A stretch of 64,000 nt of DNA. It comes from Nocardioides szechwanensis. Its GTDB lineage: Bacteria > Actinomycetota > Actinomycetes > Propionibacteriales > Nocardioidaceae. The stretch lies in assembly GCF_900103935.1 (NCBI RefSeq), contig NZ_FNIC01000001.1:102306-166305 (forward strand), given 5' to 3'. Both the position numbers and the translations under genes were made by a program. Below are positions 18,160-27,761 of this stretch, in pieces. Numbering within the stretch: the stretch's first letter is position 1; each line of letters opens with the position of its first letter. The notes under the pieces are model-generated. The model saw only the letters and a program-made list of their open reading frames with translations. It did no database searches and was not told the DNA's origin.

Positions 18160-21100
18160 TTGTACCTGAAGAGCCTGACCCTGAAGGGGTTCAAGTCCTT
18201 CGCCTCCTCGACCACGCTCCAGCTGGAGCCGGGCATCACGTGCATCGTCGGCCCCAACGGCTCCGGCAAGTCCAACGTGGTCGACGCGCTGGCCTGGGTG
18301 ATGGGTGAGCAGGGCGTCAAGTCGCTGCGGGGCGGCAAGATGGAGGACGTCATCTTCGCCGGCACCTCCGGCCGCCCCCCGCTGGGCCGCGCCGAGGTGC
18401 TGCTCACCATCGACAACTCCGACGGTGCGCTGCCGATCGAGTACGCCGAGGTGACGATCGGCCGCACGATGTTCCGCAGCGGCGGCTCCGAGTACGCCAT
18501 CAACGGCACGTCGTGCCGGCTGCTCGACGTCCAGGAGCTGCTCTCCGACTCCGGCATCGGCCGCGAGATGCACGTCATCGTCGGCCAGGGCCAGCTCGAC
18601 ACGATCCTGCACGCGACCCCCGAGGACCGCCGCGGCTTCATCGAGGAGGCCGCGGGCGTCCTCAAGCACCGCAAGCGCAAGGAGAAGGCGCTCCGCAAGC
18701 TCGACTCCACCGACGGCAACCTCACCCGCCTCAACGACCTGCTCAGCGAGATCCGCCGCCAGCTCAAGCCCCTCGGCCGCCAGGCCGAGGTGGCCCGTCG
18801 CGCCGCCGGTGTCCAGGCCGACGCCCGCGACGCGCGCGCCCGGCTGATGGCCGACGACCTGGTCACCGCCCGCACGGCGCTCCAGCAGGAGATGGCCGAC
18901 GAGACCATCCTGGTCGAGCGCCGCGAGCAGGTGGAGGCCGAGCTCGCCCAGGGCCGCCAGGCCGAGGGTGCCCTCGAGGCCGCCCTGCGCGAGGACCTGC
19001 CCGCGCTCCAGCGCGCCCAGGACGTCCAGTACTCCCTCAACGGCCTGCGCGAGCGCTTGCGCGGCACCCAGTCGCTGGCCGCCGAGCGCATCCGCAACGC
19101 CGCGAGCGTCGCCGACGCCGAGCTCGAGCACGGCCGCGACCCCGACGAGCTCGAGGCCGAGGCGGAGCGGGTCCGGCTCCAGGAGCAGCAGATCGCGGCC
19201 GAGGTCGACGCCTCCCGGACCGCCCTCGAGCAGTCCGTCAACGCCCGTCGTACGGCGGAGGAGGCGGCCGCCGAGGAGGAGCGCCGAGTCGCCGCGCTGG
19301 TCCGCGCCGCCGCCGACCGCCGCGAGGGCCTGGCCCGGCTCCACGGGCAGGTCAACGCGCTCAAGTCGCGTGCTGCCGCCGCCGACGACGAGATCGGCCG
19401 GCTCACCCTCGCCCGCGAGGAGGCCGTGGCGCGTGCCGAGCGGGCCCAGCGCGACTTCACCTCGCTGGAGACCAAGGTCGCCGGCCTCGACGCCGGCGAG
19501 GAGGGGCTCGACGCCGAGCACGAGGCGGCCACCGCCAACCTCGGCGACATCGAGGACCGCCTGGCCAAGACCCGCGAGGAGGCGCAGCAGGCCGACCGCG
19601 ACCGCTCGACCCTCGCGGCCCGCAAGGACGCCCTCGAGATGGGCCTCAACCGCAAGGACGGCGCGGGCGCGCTGCTCGCGGCCACCGACTCCGTCTCCGG
19701 CCTCATGGGCTCCGTCGCGGCCCTGCTGACCGTGCGCAGCGGCTACGAGACCGCGGTCGCCAGCGCGCTCGGCTCCGCGGCCGACGCCGTGGCGGTCACC
19801 GACGCCGGTGCAGCGGTCGAGGCGATCGGGCACCTCAAGAGCGCCGACCTCGGGCGCGCCGGGATGCTCCTGGGCGGCCTCACCGAGACCGACGACCGGC
19901 CCTGGCCGGCGCTGCCCGGCCACGCGTCGTACGCCGTCGACGTCGTCGAGTGCCCCGACACCCTGCGCCCGGCGCTGTCGCGGCTGCTGTTCAAGGTCGC
20001 CGTGGTCGACGGCCTCGACGCGGCGAAGGCCCTGGTCGCCGACCTGCCCGACGTCACCGCGGTCACCCGCGACGGCGACCTGCTCGGCGCCCACTTCGCG
20101 GCCGGCGGCTCGTCCAGCCAGCCCAGCCTGATCGAGATCCAGGCGGCCGTCGACGAGGCCGCGACCCAGCTCGGCGAGGCGATCGCGTCGTCCGAGCGGC
20201 TCACGTTCGACCTCTCGCGGCTCGAGAGCGAGCGCCTGGAGGCGCAGAAGCGCGCCGACGTCGCGCTCGCCAAGCTGCACGAGTCCGACGCCACCCTGGC
20301 CGCCGTGGCCGAGGAGCTGGGCCAGTACGGCACCCAGGCCCGCTCCGCACGCGGGGAGGCCGACCGGCTGGGCGGCGCGATCGAGAAGGCGCAGGCCGCA
20401 CGTGAGGCCGACCTGGCCGGGCTCGCCGACCTCGAGGCCCGCCTGGTCTCGGCCGAGGACGCCCCCGACGAGGAGCCCGACACCAGCGAGCGCGAGCGTC
20501 GCGTCGAGCAGGCCAAGGCGGCCCGCCAGGCCGAGATGGACACCCGGCTCGCGCTGCGCACCAGCGAGGAGCGCGCCCGGGCCCTCAACGGCCGGGTCGA
20601 CGCGCTGCTGCGCTCCGCGCGCACCGAGCGCGAGGCGCGCGCCAAGGCCGCCGAGCGCCGCGAGCGGCTGCTGCGCGAGGGCCGGGCCGCCGAGGCGGTC
20701 GGGCTCGCGACGTCCTACGTGCTGTCCCGGCTCGAGGTCTCGATCCACCAGGCCACCGAGGCCCGCAAGGACGTCGAGCACGCCCGCAGCGGCCGAGAGC
20801 AGGAGCTCCTCGCCGTCCGGGCCCGCCTGCGCGAGCTCACCCGCGAGCACGACGAGCTGGTCAACTCCGTCCACCGTGACGAGATGGCCCGCACCCAGCA
20901 GCGGATGCGCATCGAGCAGATCGAGGACCGCGCCATCGAGGAGCTCGGCCTCGACGCCGACGGCCTCGCCAACGACTACGGCCCGCACAACCTGGTCCCG
21001 GCCACGGCCGTCGACGAGGAGGGCAACCTCCCCGAGCCGGTGCCGTTCGTGCGCGAGGAGCAGCAGAAGCGGCTCAAGACCGCCGAGCGCGAGCTGACCA

Positions 21101-21711
21101 TGCTCGGCAAGGTCAACCCGCTGGCGCTCGAGGAGTTCTCCGCGATGGAGGAGCGCCACAAGTTCCTCACCGAGCAGCTCGAGGACCTCAAGCGCACCCG
21201 CAAGGACCTGCTCGACATCGTCCGCGAGGTCGACGCGCGGGTCGAGGCGGTCTTCACCGAGGCCTACGCCGACGTGAGCGCCGCCTTCGACTCGACGTTC
21301 GCGCGGCTCTTCCCGGGCGGCGAGGGTCGGCTGGTGCTCACCAACCCCGACGACATGCTCAACACCGGCATCGAGGTCGAGGCCCGTCCCGCCGGCAAGA
21401 AGGTCAAGCGGCTCTCGCTGCTGTCCGGCGGCGAGCGGTCGCTGGTCGCGGTGGCGTTCCTGGTCGCGCTGTTCAAGGCCCGCCCCTCGCCGTTCTACAT
21501 CCTCGACGAGGTCGAGGCGGCGCTCGACGACACCAACCTGGGCCGGCTGCTGGAGATCTACGAGGAGCTGCGGGAGAACTCCCAGCTCCTGGTCATCACG
21601 CACCAGAAGCGGACCATGGAGGTCGGCGACGCCCTCTACGGCGTCACCATGCGCGGCGACGGCGTCAGCGCCGTGATCAGCCAACGGCTGCGAGAGACCG
21701 AACCCGCGTGA
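18160..21711 (+). CDS. smc: Chromosome segregation protein SMC
   Basis: 1183 aa. SMC dimers with ScpA/B load at the origin and organise chromosome arms. Walker A GPNGSGKS (31-38), long coiled coils (about 165-500 and 650-1010), a central hinge (about 505-630), signature LSGGERS (1088-1094) and Walker B with DEVEAALDD (D1116) are all present. The TTG at 18160 is supported by GGAG seven bases upstream. A TAGGGT at 18071-18076 could be the -10, giving a leader of about 80 bases. The coding strand is rich in GAG/GCC, which creates a very long antisense open frame that is not a gene. Confidence 0.97.
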   Translation: MYLKSLTLKGFKSFASSTTLQLEPGITCIVGPNGSGKSNVVDALAWVMGEQGVKSLRGGKMEDVIFAGTSGRPPLGRAEVLLTIDNSDGALPIEYAEVTIGRTMFRSGGSEYAINGTSCRLLDVQELLSDSGIGREMHVIVGQGQLDTILHATPEDRRGFIEEAAGVLKHRKRKEKALRKLDSTDGNLTRLNDLLSEIRRQLKPLGRQAEVARRAAGVQADARDARARLMADDLVTARTALQQEMADETILVERREQVEAELAQGRQAEGALEAALREDLPALQRAQDVQYSLNGLRERLRGTQSLAAERIRNAASVADAELEHGRDPDELEAEAERVRLQEQQIAAEVDASRTALEQSVNARRTAEEAAAEEERRVAALVRAAADRREGLARLHGQVNALKSRAAAADDEIGRLTLAREEAVARAERAQRDFTSLETKVAGLDAGEEGLDAEHEAATANLGDIEDRLAKTREEAQQADRDRSTLAARKDALEMGLNRKDGAGALLAATDSVSGLMGSVAALLTVRSGYETAVASALGSAADAVAVTDAGAAVEAIGHLKSADLGRAGMLLGGLTETDDRPWPALPGHASYAVDVVECPDTLRPALSRLLFKVAVVDGLDAAKALVADLPDVTAVTRDGDLLGAHFAAGGSSSQPSLIEIQAAVDEAATQLGEAIASSERLTFDLSRLESERLEAQKRADVALAKLHESDATLAAVAEELGQYGTQARSARGEADRLGGAIEKAQAAREADLAGLADLEARLVSAEDAPDEEPDTSERERRVEQAKAARQAEMDTRLALRTSEERARALNGRVDALLRSARTEREARAKAAERRERLLREGRAAEAVGLATSYVLSRLEVSIHQATEARKDVEHARSGREQELLAVRARLRELTREHDELVNSVHRDEMARTQQRMRIEQIEDRAIEELGLDADGLANDYGPHNLVPATAVDEEGNLPEPVPFVREEQQKRLKTAERELTMLGKVNPLALEEFSAMEERHKFLTEQLEDLKRTRKDLLDIVREVDARVEAVFTEAYADVSAAFDSTFARLFPGGEGRLVLTNPDDMLNTGIEVEARPAGKKVKRLSLLSGGERSLVAVAFLVALFKARPSPFYILDEVEAALDDTNLGRLLEIYEELRENSQLLVITHQKRTMEVGDALYGVTMRGDGVSAVISQRLRETEPA

Positions 21712-22154
21712 GCGACCGCCCCACCCGCGCGTCGTACGTCGCGTGGCGCACCGTGACCACCCGGTGGCGCGACGACGACGCCTACGGCCACCTCAACAAC
21801 GCCACCTACTACGAGCTGTTCGACACCGCCGTCAACGCCCACCTCTACGAGGCGACCGGGCTCGACATCCGCTCGTTGCCGCAGATCGGGGTCGTGGCGG
21901 AGACGTCGTGCCGCTACTTCCGCGAGATCGGCTTCCCGGCGCCGATCGAGATGGGCATGGTCGTCGACAAGGTCGGCACCTCCTCGGTCGTCTACCGGAT
22001 CGGGCTGTTCCAGGGCGACTCCGACGACGCAGCCGCCGAAGGCCGCTTCGTGCACGTCTACGTCGACAACACCGACCCGGCGCGCCCCGTGACCCCGATG
22101 CCCGAGCCGATCCGGGCCGCGGTCGAGCCGCTGCTGCGACCCGCCGGGCCCTGA
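21708..22154 (+). CDS. Acyl-CoA thioesterase (4HBT hotdog fold)
   Basis: 148 aa. TRWRDDDAYGHLNNATYYELFD matches the 4-hydroxybenzoyl-CoA thioesterase-like active-site helix (D-x-D-x-x-G-H-x-N-N). The length fits a single hotdog domain. The GTG start overlaps the smc stop by four bases (GTGA), so translation is coupled, although a functional link with SMC is not obvious. The acyl substrate is unknown. Confidence 0.8.
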   Translation: MSDRPTRASYVAWRTVTTRWRDDDAYGHLNNATYYELFDTAVNAHLYEATGLDIRSLPQIGVVAETSCRYFREIGFPAPIEMGMVVDKVGTSSVVYRIGLFQGDSDDAAAEGRFVHVYVDNTDPARPVTPMPEPIRAAVEPLLRPAGP

Positions 22155-22251
22155 CCGACGCGGCGTACGACGTCGCGGGCCCGCGTGTGCGACGGTGGAC
22201 TTCGGGGTAGTCGGCCCTGAAGACCCATCTCACCCTCGGGAGGCTCCGCTC

Positions 22252-22455
22252 GTGCTCGCCATCATCGTGACCATGCTCGCCATCGTCGTCCTGGCCGGCC
22301 TGGTGCTGGTCTACGTCGCGTTCCCGCACCGCGGTGAGGAGCTCCCGGCCGCTCCGTGGCTGGGAGACGCGATGGCCAAGGCCGTCGACGCCGCCCCGAC
22401 CCTCGACGAGACCGACGGCGACCGCGCCCCGGACGCGCCCGCGCACCGTCTCTGA
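22252..22455 (+). CDS. Small single-TM protein
   Basis: 67 aa from GTG 22252, eight bases after GGGAGG (22238-22243). The first 24 residues form one membrane helix (VLAIIVTMLAIVVLAGLVLV). A cytoplasmic, acidic tail of about 40 residues (DETDGDRAPDAP) follows. It lies between the thioesterase and ftsY. No family is recognised. Confidence 0.6.
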   Translation: MLAIIVTMLAIVVLAGLVLVYVAFPHRGEELPAAPWLGDAMAKAVDAAPTLDETDGDRAPDAPAHRL

Positions 22456-22504
22456 CCTGCTCCCGGCACCCCCGCCCCCCAGGGGCCTCTGATTGGATTG
22501 GCCC

Positions 22505-23623
22505 ATGGGTGAATGGCTGTACCTGATCATCGGCATCGCCGTCCTCGCCGTCGTGGCGCTGGCCGGACTTGTCGCGACCCGCGGTCGTGGGCGGGCGGTG
22601 GAGGCCCCACCGGCCCCTCCGACCGTCACCGCGCCTCCTGCGGAGGTCGAGGTCGACGCCAGCCCCGAGGCGCCGGTCGTCACCCCCCAGGCGCTGGAGC
22701 GGCCCGAGGGCACCGCCTCCCGGCTGGTCCGGCTCCGCCAGCGGCTCGCGAGCTCCCAGGGTGGGCTCGGCCGCGGCTTGCTCGCGCTGCTGAGCCGAGA
22801 GCGGCTCGACGAGGACACCTGGGAGTCGATCGAGGACACGCTCCTGGCCGCCGACATCGGGGTCGTGCCGACCCAGCGGGTCGTCGACAACCTGCGCACC
22901 CGCCTGCGCGTCCAGGGCACCGAGGTGGCCGACGCGCGAGCCGTGCTCCGCGAGGAGCTGCTGGCCCTCGTCGACCCGTCGATGGACCGCCGGCTCCAGG
23001 TCTCCGGCACCGACGGCAACCCCGGCGTCGTCCTCGTCGTCGGCGTCAACGGCGCCGGCAAGACGACCACCGTCGGCAAGATCGCCCGGATCCTGGTCGC
23101 CGAGGACCTCAAGGTCACGCTCGGCGCGGCCGACACGTTCCGCGCGGCCGCGGTCGACCAGCTCGCCACGTGGGGTGAGCGGGTCGGGGTCGAGGTGATC
23201 CGCGGCGCCGAGGGTTCCGACCCCGCCAGCGTCGCCTTCGAGGCCGTCAAGCAGGGCGTGGAGGCCGGGGTCGACACCGTCATCGTCGACACCGCCGGTC
23301 GGCTCCAGAACAAGCAGGGGCTCATGGACGAGCTCGGCAAGGTCAAGCGGGTCATCGAGAAGCAGGCGCCGGTCACCGAGGTGCTGCTCGTCCTCGACGC
23401 CACGACCGGCCAGAACGGCCTGATCCAGGCCCGCGTCTTCCGTGAGGTCGTCGACGTGACCGGCATCGTCCTGACCAAGCTCGACGGCTCGGCCAAGGGC
23501 GGGATCGTGGTCGCGGTCCAGCGTGAGCTGGGCGTGCCGGTCAAGCTCGTGGGCCTCGGCGAGGGTCCCGACGACCTCGCCCCCTTCGACGCCGGCGCGT
23601 TCGTCGACGCGTTGCTGGGCTGA
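22505..23623 (+). CDS. ftsY: Signal recognition particle receptor FtsY
   Basis: 372 aa. FtsY docks ribosome-nascent chain-SRP complexes at the membrane. An N-terminal TM helix (WLYLIIGIAVLAVVALAGLVA) replaces the acidic A domain of E. coli, as is common in Actinobacteria. A short Pro/Ala/Glu linker follows. The NG GTPase has P-loop GVNGAGKT (180-187), DTAGRLQ (D262) and TKLDGSAKGG. ATG 22505 is chosen over TTG 22493 because it starts at the family's MxxWLYL. Ffh, its partner, is encoded at 35801. Confidence 0.95.
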   Translation: MGEWLYLIIGIAVLAVVALAGLVATRGRGRAVEAPPAPPTVTAPPAEVEVDASPEAPVVTPQALERPEGTASRLVRLRQRLASSQGGLGRGLLALLSRERLDEDTWESIEDTLLAADIGVVPTQRVVDNLRTRLRVQGTEVADARAVLREELLALVDPSMDRRLQVSGTDGNPGVVLVVGVNGAGKTTTVGKIARILVAEDLKVTLGAADTFRAAAVDQLATWGERVGVEVIRGAEGSDPASVAFEAVKQGVEAGVDTVIVDTAGRLQNKQGLMDELGKVKRVIEKQAPVTEVLLVLDATTGQNGLIQARVFREVVDVTGIVLTKLDGSAKGGIVVAVQRELGVPVKLVGLGEGPDDLAPFDAGAFVDALLG

Positions 23624-23633
23624 GTACGGCGAC

Positions 23634-26600
23634 GTGACCAGCGACCGCGCGCTCCCGGGGCCGGGCCCCCGGCGGCTGTGGTCACGGGTGCGCCGGGCCG
23701 CCTCGTCGGAGCCCGCGCCCCTCGCCGAGGGGCAGCCGGCAGCGGACGGTCCCTCGCGAGAGGCCCGGCTGCTGCTCGAGTCGCCGCTGTTCGACGCCGA
23801 CTGGTACTCCCGCGAGGTCGTCCGGCCGATGCGCCGCCGCGCTGCCGTCACCCACTACCTCCGCACGGGCGCCGCCCGCGGACTGACGCCGCACCCGCTG
23901 TTCCAGCCCGCCCACTTCACCGAGCAGCTCGGGCGCGACCTCGGCGACCGCAACCCGTTCGTGGTCTACGTCCGGCGGCAGGCGTGGGGCACCGCGACAC
24001 ACCCGCTGTTCGACGTGCAGCGCTACCTCAAGGCGGTGCCTGAGGCCCGCGAGCACCCCGGCGGCCCGCTGGGCCACTACGCCGAGCACGGTCCCGCCGC
24101 CGATCTCGCCGGCCACCCGTGGCTCTCCGGCGACCTGCTCGCGTGGGTGCGCGAGCGCCGCGACGAGTGGCAGGAGCGCGACGACCGGCGCACCCGCCGC
24201 TGGCGCACGTCGTACGACGAGAGCGCGGGCGCCGAGGTGGCCGCCCGCCACGAGCACGGACCCAGCCGGGCCCCGACCGTGTCCGTGGTCGCACTCGCAG
24301 GCTTCGACCCCGAGGCATGGGCCGATACCGAGGCCTCGCTGGCCGCCCAGACCCTGCCGCCGGCCGAGGTCGTGCCGGTCGACGGGGGAGTCGGTGACCC
24401 GCGCGCCGTCGTCGAGGCCGTGGCCCGGACCACCGGCGACCTGGTGGCGTTCGTCTGGGCCGGCGACACCTGGCACCCCGACCGCCTGCGCCTGCTCGCC
24501 GCGGTCGCCGAGTCCGAGGGCGCCACGGCACTGGCCGACGTCCTCCACGTCACCCGGCCCTCCGGCGAGGCCTGGGCCGACCACGGGCCGCCCCCCGGTG
24601 AGCTGGCCGACCGCGGCGTGGTCGACCCGGCCCGACTGCTCGTCGCCGGCGACCTGCTGCGCGATGGCCTGACCGACCTCGGCCGGCCCGGCGGCTGGGA
24701 GGCCGACCTGTCCGTGCTCCTGGCCCGCCGTACGACGGTCCGCACGGTGCCGGTGGTCGGGGTCGAGCGCGACGGCCGCCGCCACCAGGAGGCCCGCGCG
24801 CAGCCGCGCGACCGCCGCCCGCTGGTCGAGCACGCCCACCTGGACACCTGGACCGACGTCGTCCTCAACGAGACCCTGGTCGACTGGGAGGCGCTCGCCG
24901 CGCGCGAGCAGCGCCCCGGGCTGGTCACCGTGGTCATCCCCACCTATGACGACGCCACCATGACCGTCGCCGCCGTGCGCGCCGTCGTCGAGACCGACAC
25001 CGGGGGACCCGAGGTCGAGTGCGTGGTGTGGGACAACGGCTCCCTCGCGCCGGTCTCGGTCGTGCTCGACGCCCTGCCGCTGCAGCACCCCGGCGTGCGG
25101 GTGCTCCACAGCTCGGTCAACCACGGCTTCGCGCTCGGCAACAACCTGGCCGTGCCGGCGGCCGGTGGCGACACGGTCGTGTTCCTCAACAACGACACGA
25201 CCGTGCACGACGGCTGGCTCGCACCGCTCGTGGACAGCCTCGCCGACCCCGGGGTGCTCGCGGCCCAGTCGCTGCTGCTCTACCCGACCGGCAGCATCCA
25301 GTCGGCCGGCGTGGCCTTCCCCGGCCAGGGAGGCGTCCCCTACTCCCTGCTGGCGGGCTTCCCCGAGGAGGACGCCGAGGGCGTCTCCGACCTCGCCTTC
25401 GGCGCGCTCACCGGGGCCGCGGTCGCCCTGCGCTTCACCGACGTGGTCGCGCTGCACGGCTTCGACCCCGTCTTCCGCAACGGCATGGAGGACATCGACC
25501 TCTGCCTGCGCCTGAGCCAGCGCCGCTCGGGCCGGTTCGTCGTACGCGACGACTCACGGGTCACCCACCACGAGTCCCGGACCCCGGGCCGCTTCGACGC
25601 GTTCGTCCAGAACCGCGTGCTCTACCTCGACCGGTGGGAGGGGCGGGCGCCGCGCGACGACGCCGACCTGTGGGCCGCGGCCGGCTTCACGGTCGTCGGA
25701 CACCGGGTCCGCCACGGCGAGACCTCGCGCCGCGCGCTCGCCGTGCCCGAGCCGACCCTGGTCCGGACCGAGCGGCTCCCGGGCCGCGCGCAGGTCAGCG
25801 AGGCGCTGCCGCGGCTGCGGTGGGCGATCAAGAACCCCGCCTCCGCTGGCCCGCTGGGGGACCTGTGGGGCGACACCCACTTCGCCAAGGCGGTGGCCAA
25901 GGCACTGCGCTCGCTCGGCCAGGAGGTCGTGGTCGACCGGCGCCCGGAGTTCGACCGCGCCACCGGCTGCCACGACGACGTGGCGCTCGTGCTGCGCGGC
26001 CTCACGTCCTACCCCGTCACGCCCGAGCACGTCACGATCGCCTGGGTGATCTCCCACCCGGAGACGGTCGGCCGCGTCGAGGCGACGTCGTACGACCGGG
26101 TGCTGGCGGCCAGTGCGTCCTGGGCGCGGGCCCGCTCGTCCGACTGGGGCATCTCCGTCGAGCCGCTGCTCCAGGCCACCGACCCGAGCCTCTTCCACCC
26201 GGAGCGGGCGAGGCCCGACACCGGGCACCCCGTGCTGTTCGTGGGCAGCTCGCGCCAGGAGTACCGCCCGATCGTGCGCGACGCCGTCGAGCAGGGCCTG
26301 CCGCTGTCGATCTACGGCAAGGACTGGCGGCAGTTCGTGCCGCGGCGGTTCGTGAAGGGTGACTACCTGCCCAACACCGAGCTCGGTGCCGCCTACCGCA
26401 GTGCCGGAGTGGTGCTCAACGACCACTGGGGCGAGATGCGGCAGCAGGGGTTCGTCTCCAACCGGCTCTTCGACGCGGTCGCCAGCGGCGCCCGGGTGGT
26501 CAGCGACGAGGTGGACGGCCTGGCCGAGCTGTTCGGCGACGCCGTCCAGGTGTGGCACACGCCCGAGGACCTGACCCGGCTCAGCTCGCTGCGCGACCCC

Positions 26601-26738
26601 GACACGGTCTTCGGCGACGACGACCACCGGCGCTCCGTGGCGGCCCGCGTCGCCCGCGAGCACTCGTTCGCGGCGCGTGCCGAGCGGCTAGTGCAGGTCG
26701 CCGTCGAGGCCCGCCGGGAGCGCGGCTTCCGCGACTGA
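23634..26738 (+). CDS. Large multidomain glycosyltransferase
   Basis: 1034 aa. The N-terminus carries repeats ending HYLRTGAARGLTPHPLF and HYAEHG, seen in large surface-glycan transferases. A degenerate GT2 domain (about 216-345, AFVWAGDTWHPDRL) is followed by a full GT2 domain starting VTVVIPTYDD (431), with FLNNDT (D521, metal/UDP) and a MEDIDLCLRL acceptor motif. The last 300 residues (VLFVGSSRQEY at 867, then SIYGKDW and VLNDHWGEMRQQGF) match a GT4/CgeB-like domain. It probably builds a surface polysaccharide or glycoprotein glycan. GTG 23634 is 10 bases after ftsY. Its 3' end overlaps the convergent methyltransferase by 51 bases. Confidence 0.8.
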   Translation: MTSDRALPGPGPRRLWSRVRRAASSEPAPLAEGQPAADGPSREARLLLESPLFDADWYSREVVRPMRRRAAVTHYLRTGAARGLTPHPLFQPAHFTEQLGRDLGDRNPFVVYVRRQAWGTATHPLFDVQRYLKAVPEAREHPGGPLGHYAEHGPAADLAGHPWLSGDLLAWVRERRDEWQERDDRRTRRWRTSYDESAGAEVAARHEHGPSRAPTVSVVALAGFDPEAWADTEASLAAQTLPPAEVVPVDGGVGDPRAVVEAVARTTGDLVAFVWAGDTWHPDRLRLLAAVAESEGATALADVLHVTRPSGEAWADHGPPPGELADRGVVDPARLLVAGDLLRDGLTDLGRPGGWEADLSVLLARRTTVRTVPVVGVERDGRRHQEARAQPRDRRPLVEHAHLDTWTDVVLNETLVDWEALAAREQRPGLVTVVIPTYDDATMTVAAVRAVVETDTGGPEVECVVWDNGSLAPVSVVLDALPLQHPGVRVLHSSVNHGFALGNNLAVPAAGGDTVVFLNNDTTVHDGWLAPLVDSLADPGVLAAQSLLLYPTGSIQSAGVAFPGQGGVPYSLLAGFPEEDAEGVSDLAFGALTGAAVALRFTDVVALHGFDPVFRNGMEDIDLCLRLSQRRSGRFVVRDDSRVTHHESRTPGRFDAFVQNRVLYLDRWEGRAPRDDADLWAAAGFTVVGHRVRHGETSRRALAVPEPTLVRTERLPGRAQVSEALPRLRWAIKNPASAGPLGDLWGDTHFAKAVAKALRSLGQEVVVDRRPEFDRATGCHDDVALVLRGLTSYPVTPEHVTIAWVISHPETVGRVEATSYDRVLAASASWARARSSDWGISVEPLLQATDPSLFHPERARPDTGHPVLFVGSSRQEYRPIVRDAVEQGLPLSIYGKDWRQFVPRRFVKGDYLPNTELGAAYRSAGVVLNDHWGEMRQQGFVSNRLFDAVASGARVVSDEVDGLAELFGDAVQVWHTPEDLTRLSSLRDPDTVFGDDDHRRSVAARVAREHSFAARAERLVQVAVEARRERGFRD

Positions 26739-27761
26739 GGTGTCCTCGCGGAAGCGGGGGCGGTCGAGCGAGCGCCGCTCCTCCTCGGCCAGCGCCACCA
26801 GCTCGGCGCGGCTGAGGCCGGGCCCGGCACCGTCGACCGACAGGTTGAGGAAGAACTCGTGCCCGACGGTGTCGTGGAAGTACGTCTCCCGCACCGAGAT
26901 GTAGCCGAGGTCGGCGAGGTCGTGGAGCAGCAGCCGCAGGTGATGGGGGGAGCAGACCCAGTTGTGGACGTCGAGGTAGCTCTCGGCGAGGCGGGCCTGC
27001 TCGGCGTAGCCGACCACGGCCTCGCGCTCGTGCACGAAGCCGAAGCGGCTGGTGTTGCCCGGCCGCCACGACGTCGACTCGCCACGGCGTACGGAGTCGA
27101 GCAGCGCCTCGGTGACGGTGCCGACGGTGTGCACGGCCGGCGGCGCCAGCGAGGCGTCGATGACCCGGCCCAGCGACGTGCGCTCGCGGAACCGGTCGAG
27201 GCAGTAGCGATGGTCGGGTACGACGAGCGCGACCACGCCGCCGGGGGCCAGCAGCCGGGTGCACTCGTTGAGGAAGTCGACCATCGAGGTGGTGTGCTCG
27301 ATGACGTGGGAGGCGAGCACGACGTCGAACCGCTCGGGGATCACCTCGGCCATGGCGCTGCCCGGCGCCAGCACGTAGTCGACCTCCTCGATGTCGTCGG
27401 CGGAGTAGTGCTCGAACTGGGCGTACTGGGCGATCAGCCCGGCGCGGTCGAGGTAGTCGACGGTGCGGGTCGCGAACCCCTCGCGCTTGGGCAGGATCGC
27501 GTTGTGGGCGGGGCCGATCTCGAGCACCGTGGCGTCCCGCGCGGCGGAGGCGAAGACGCTGTCGCGCCGTACGTCGAGGCGCGAGCGGCCCTCGATCTCC
27601 GGCACCGCCGAGGTCGAGCCCCCGGCGCGCGCCTTGAGGCGGTCGACCTGCTCGCGGAGCCGTCGGTTGCGGCCGCGGAGCAGCTTCACCTGCTCGCGGA
27701 GCCGCGTGACCTCGTCGTCCTCCGGCCCCGGCTCCGGCGCGCGGCGGCCGAGTCCCTTCAC
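26688..27761 (-). CDS. SAM-dependent methyltransferase with N-terminal coiled coil
   Basis: 357 aa. Residues 16-46 are a charged coiled coil (VTRLREQVKLLRGRNRRLRE). A class I methyltransferase follows: VLEIGPAHNAIL (SAM motif I, E81), DYVLAPG, FDVVLASHVIEHTTSMVDFL and LAPGGVVALVVPDHRYCLD (Methyltransf_11/23-like). A C-terminal HNWVCSPHHLRLLL region may bind the acceptor. GTG 27761 overlaps the stop of the upstream methyltransferase by four bases. The 3' end overlaps the convergent glycosyltransferase by 51 bases. The likely substrate is a surface glycan, by context only. Confidence 0.75.
   Translation of the reverse strand: MKGLGRRAPEPGPEDDEVTRLREQVKLLRGRNRRLREQVDRLKARAGGSTSAVPEIEGRSRLDVRRDSVFASAARDATVLEIGPAHNAILPKREGFATRTVDYLDRAGLIAQYAQFEHYSADDIEEVDYVLAPGSAMAEVIPERFDVVLASHVIEHTTSMVDFLNECTRLLAPGGVVALVVPDHRYCLDRFRERTSLGRVIDASLAPPAVHTVGTVTEALLDSVRRGESTSWRPGNTSRFGFVHEREAVVGYAEQARLAESYLDVHNWVCSPHHLRLLLHDLADLGYISVRETYFHDTVGHEFFLNLSVDGAGPGLSRAELVALAEEERRSLDRPRFREDTSVAEAALPAGLDGDLH

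Noticed and set aside
16570..21684. Very long open frame antisense to smc (over 1700 codons on the minus strand)
   Set aside because: It is a by-product of GC-rich codon use in smc. The translation is low-complexity (Leu/Gly/Ala/Arg-rich) with no motif, while smc on the plus strand is complete.
23634..26738. The large glycosyltransferase as two fused genes by sequencing error
   Set aside because: The frame is continuous through three domains and such multidomain transferases are known.
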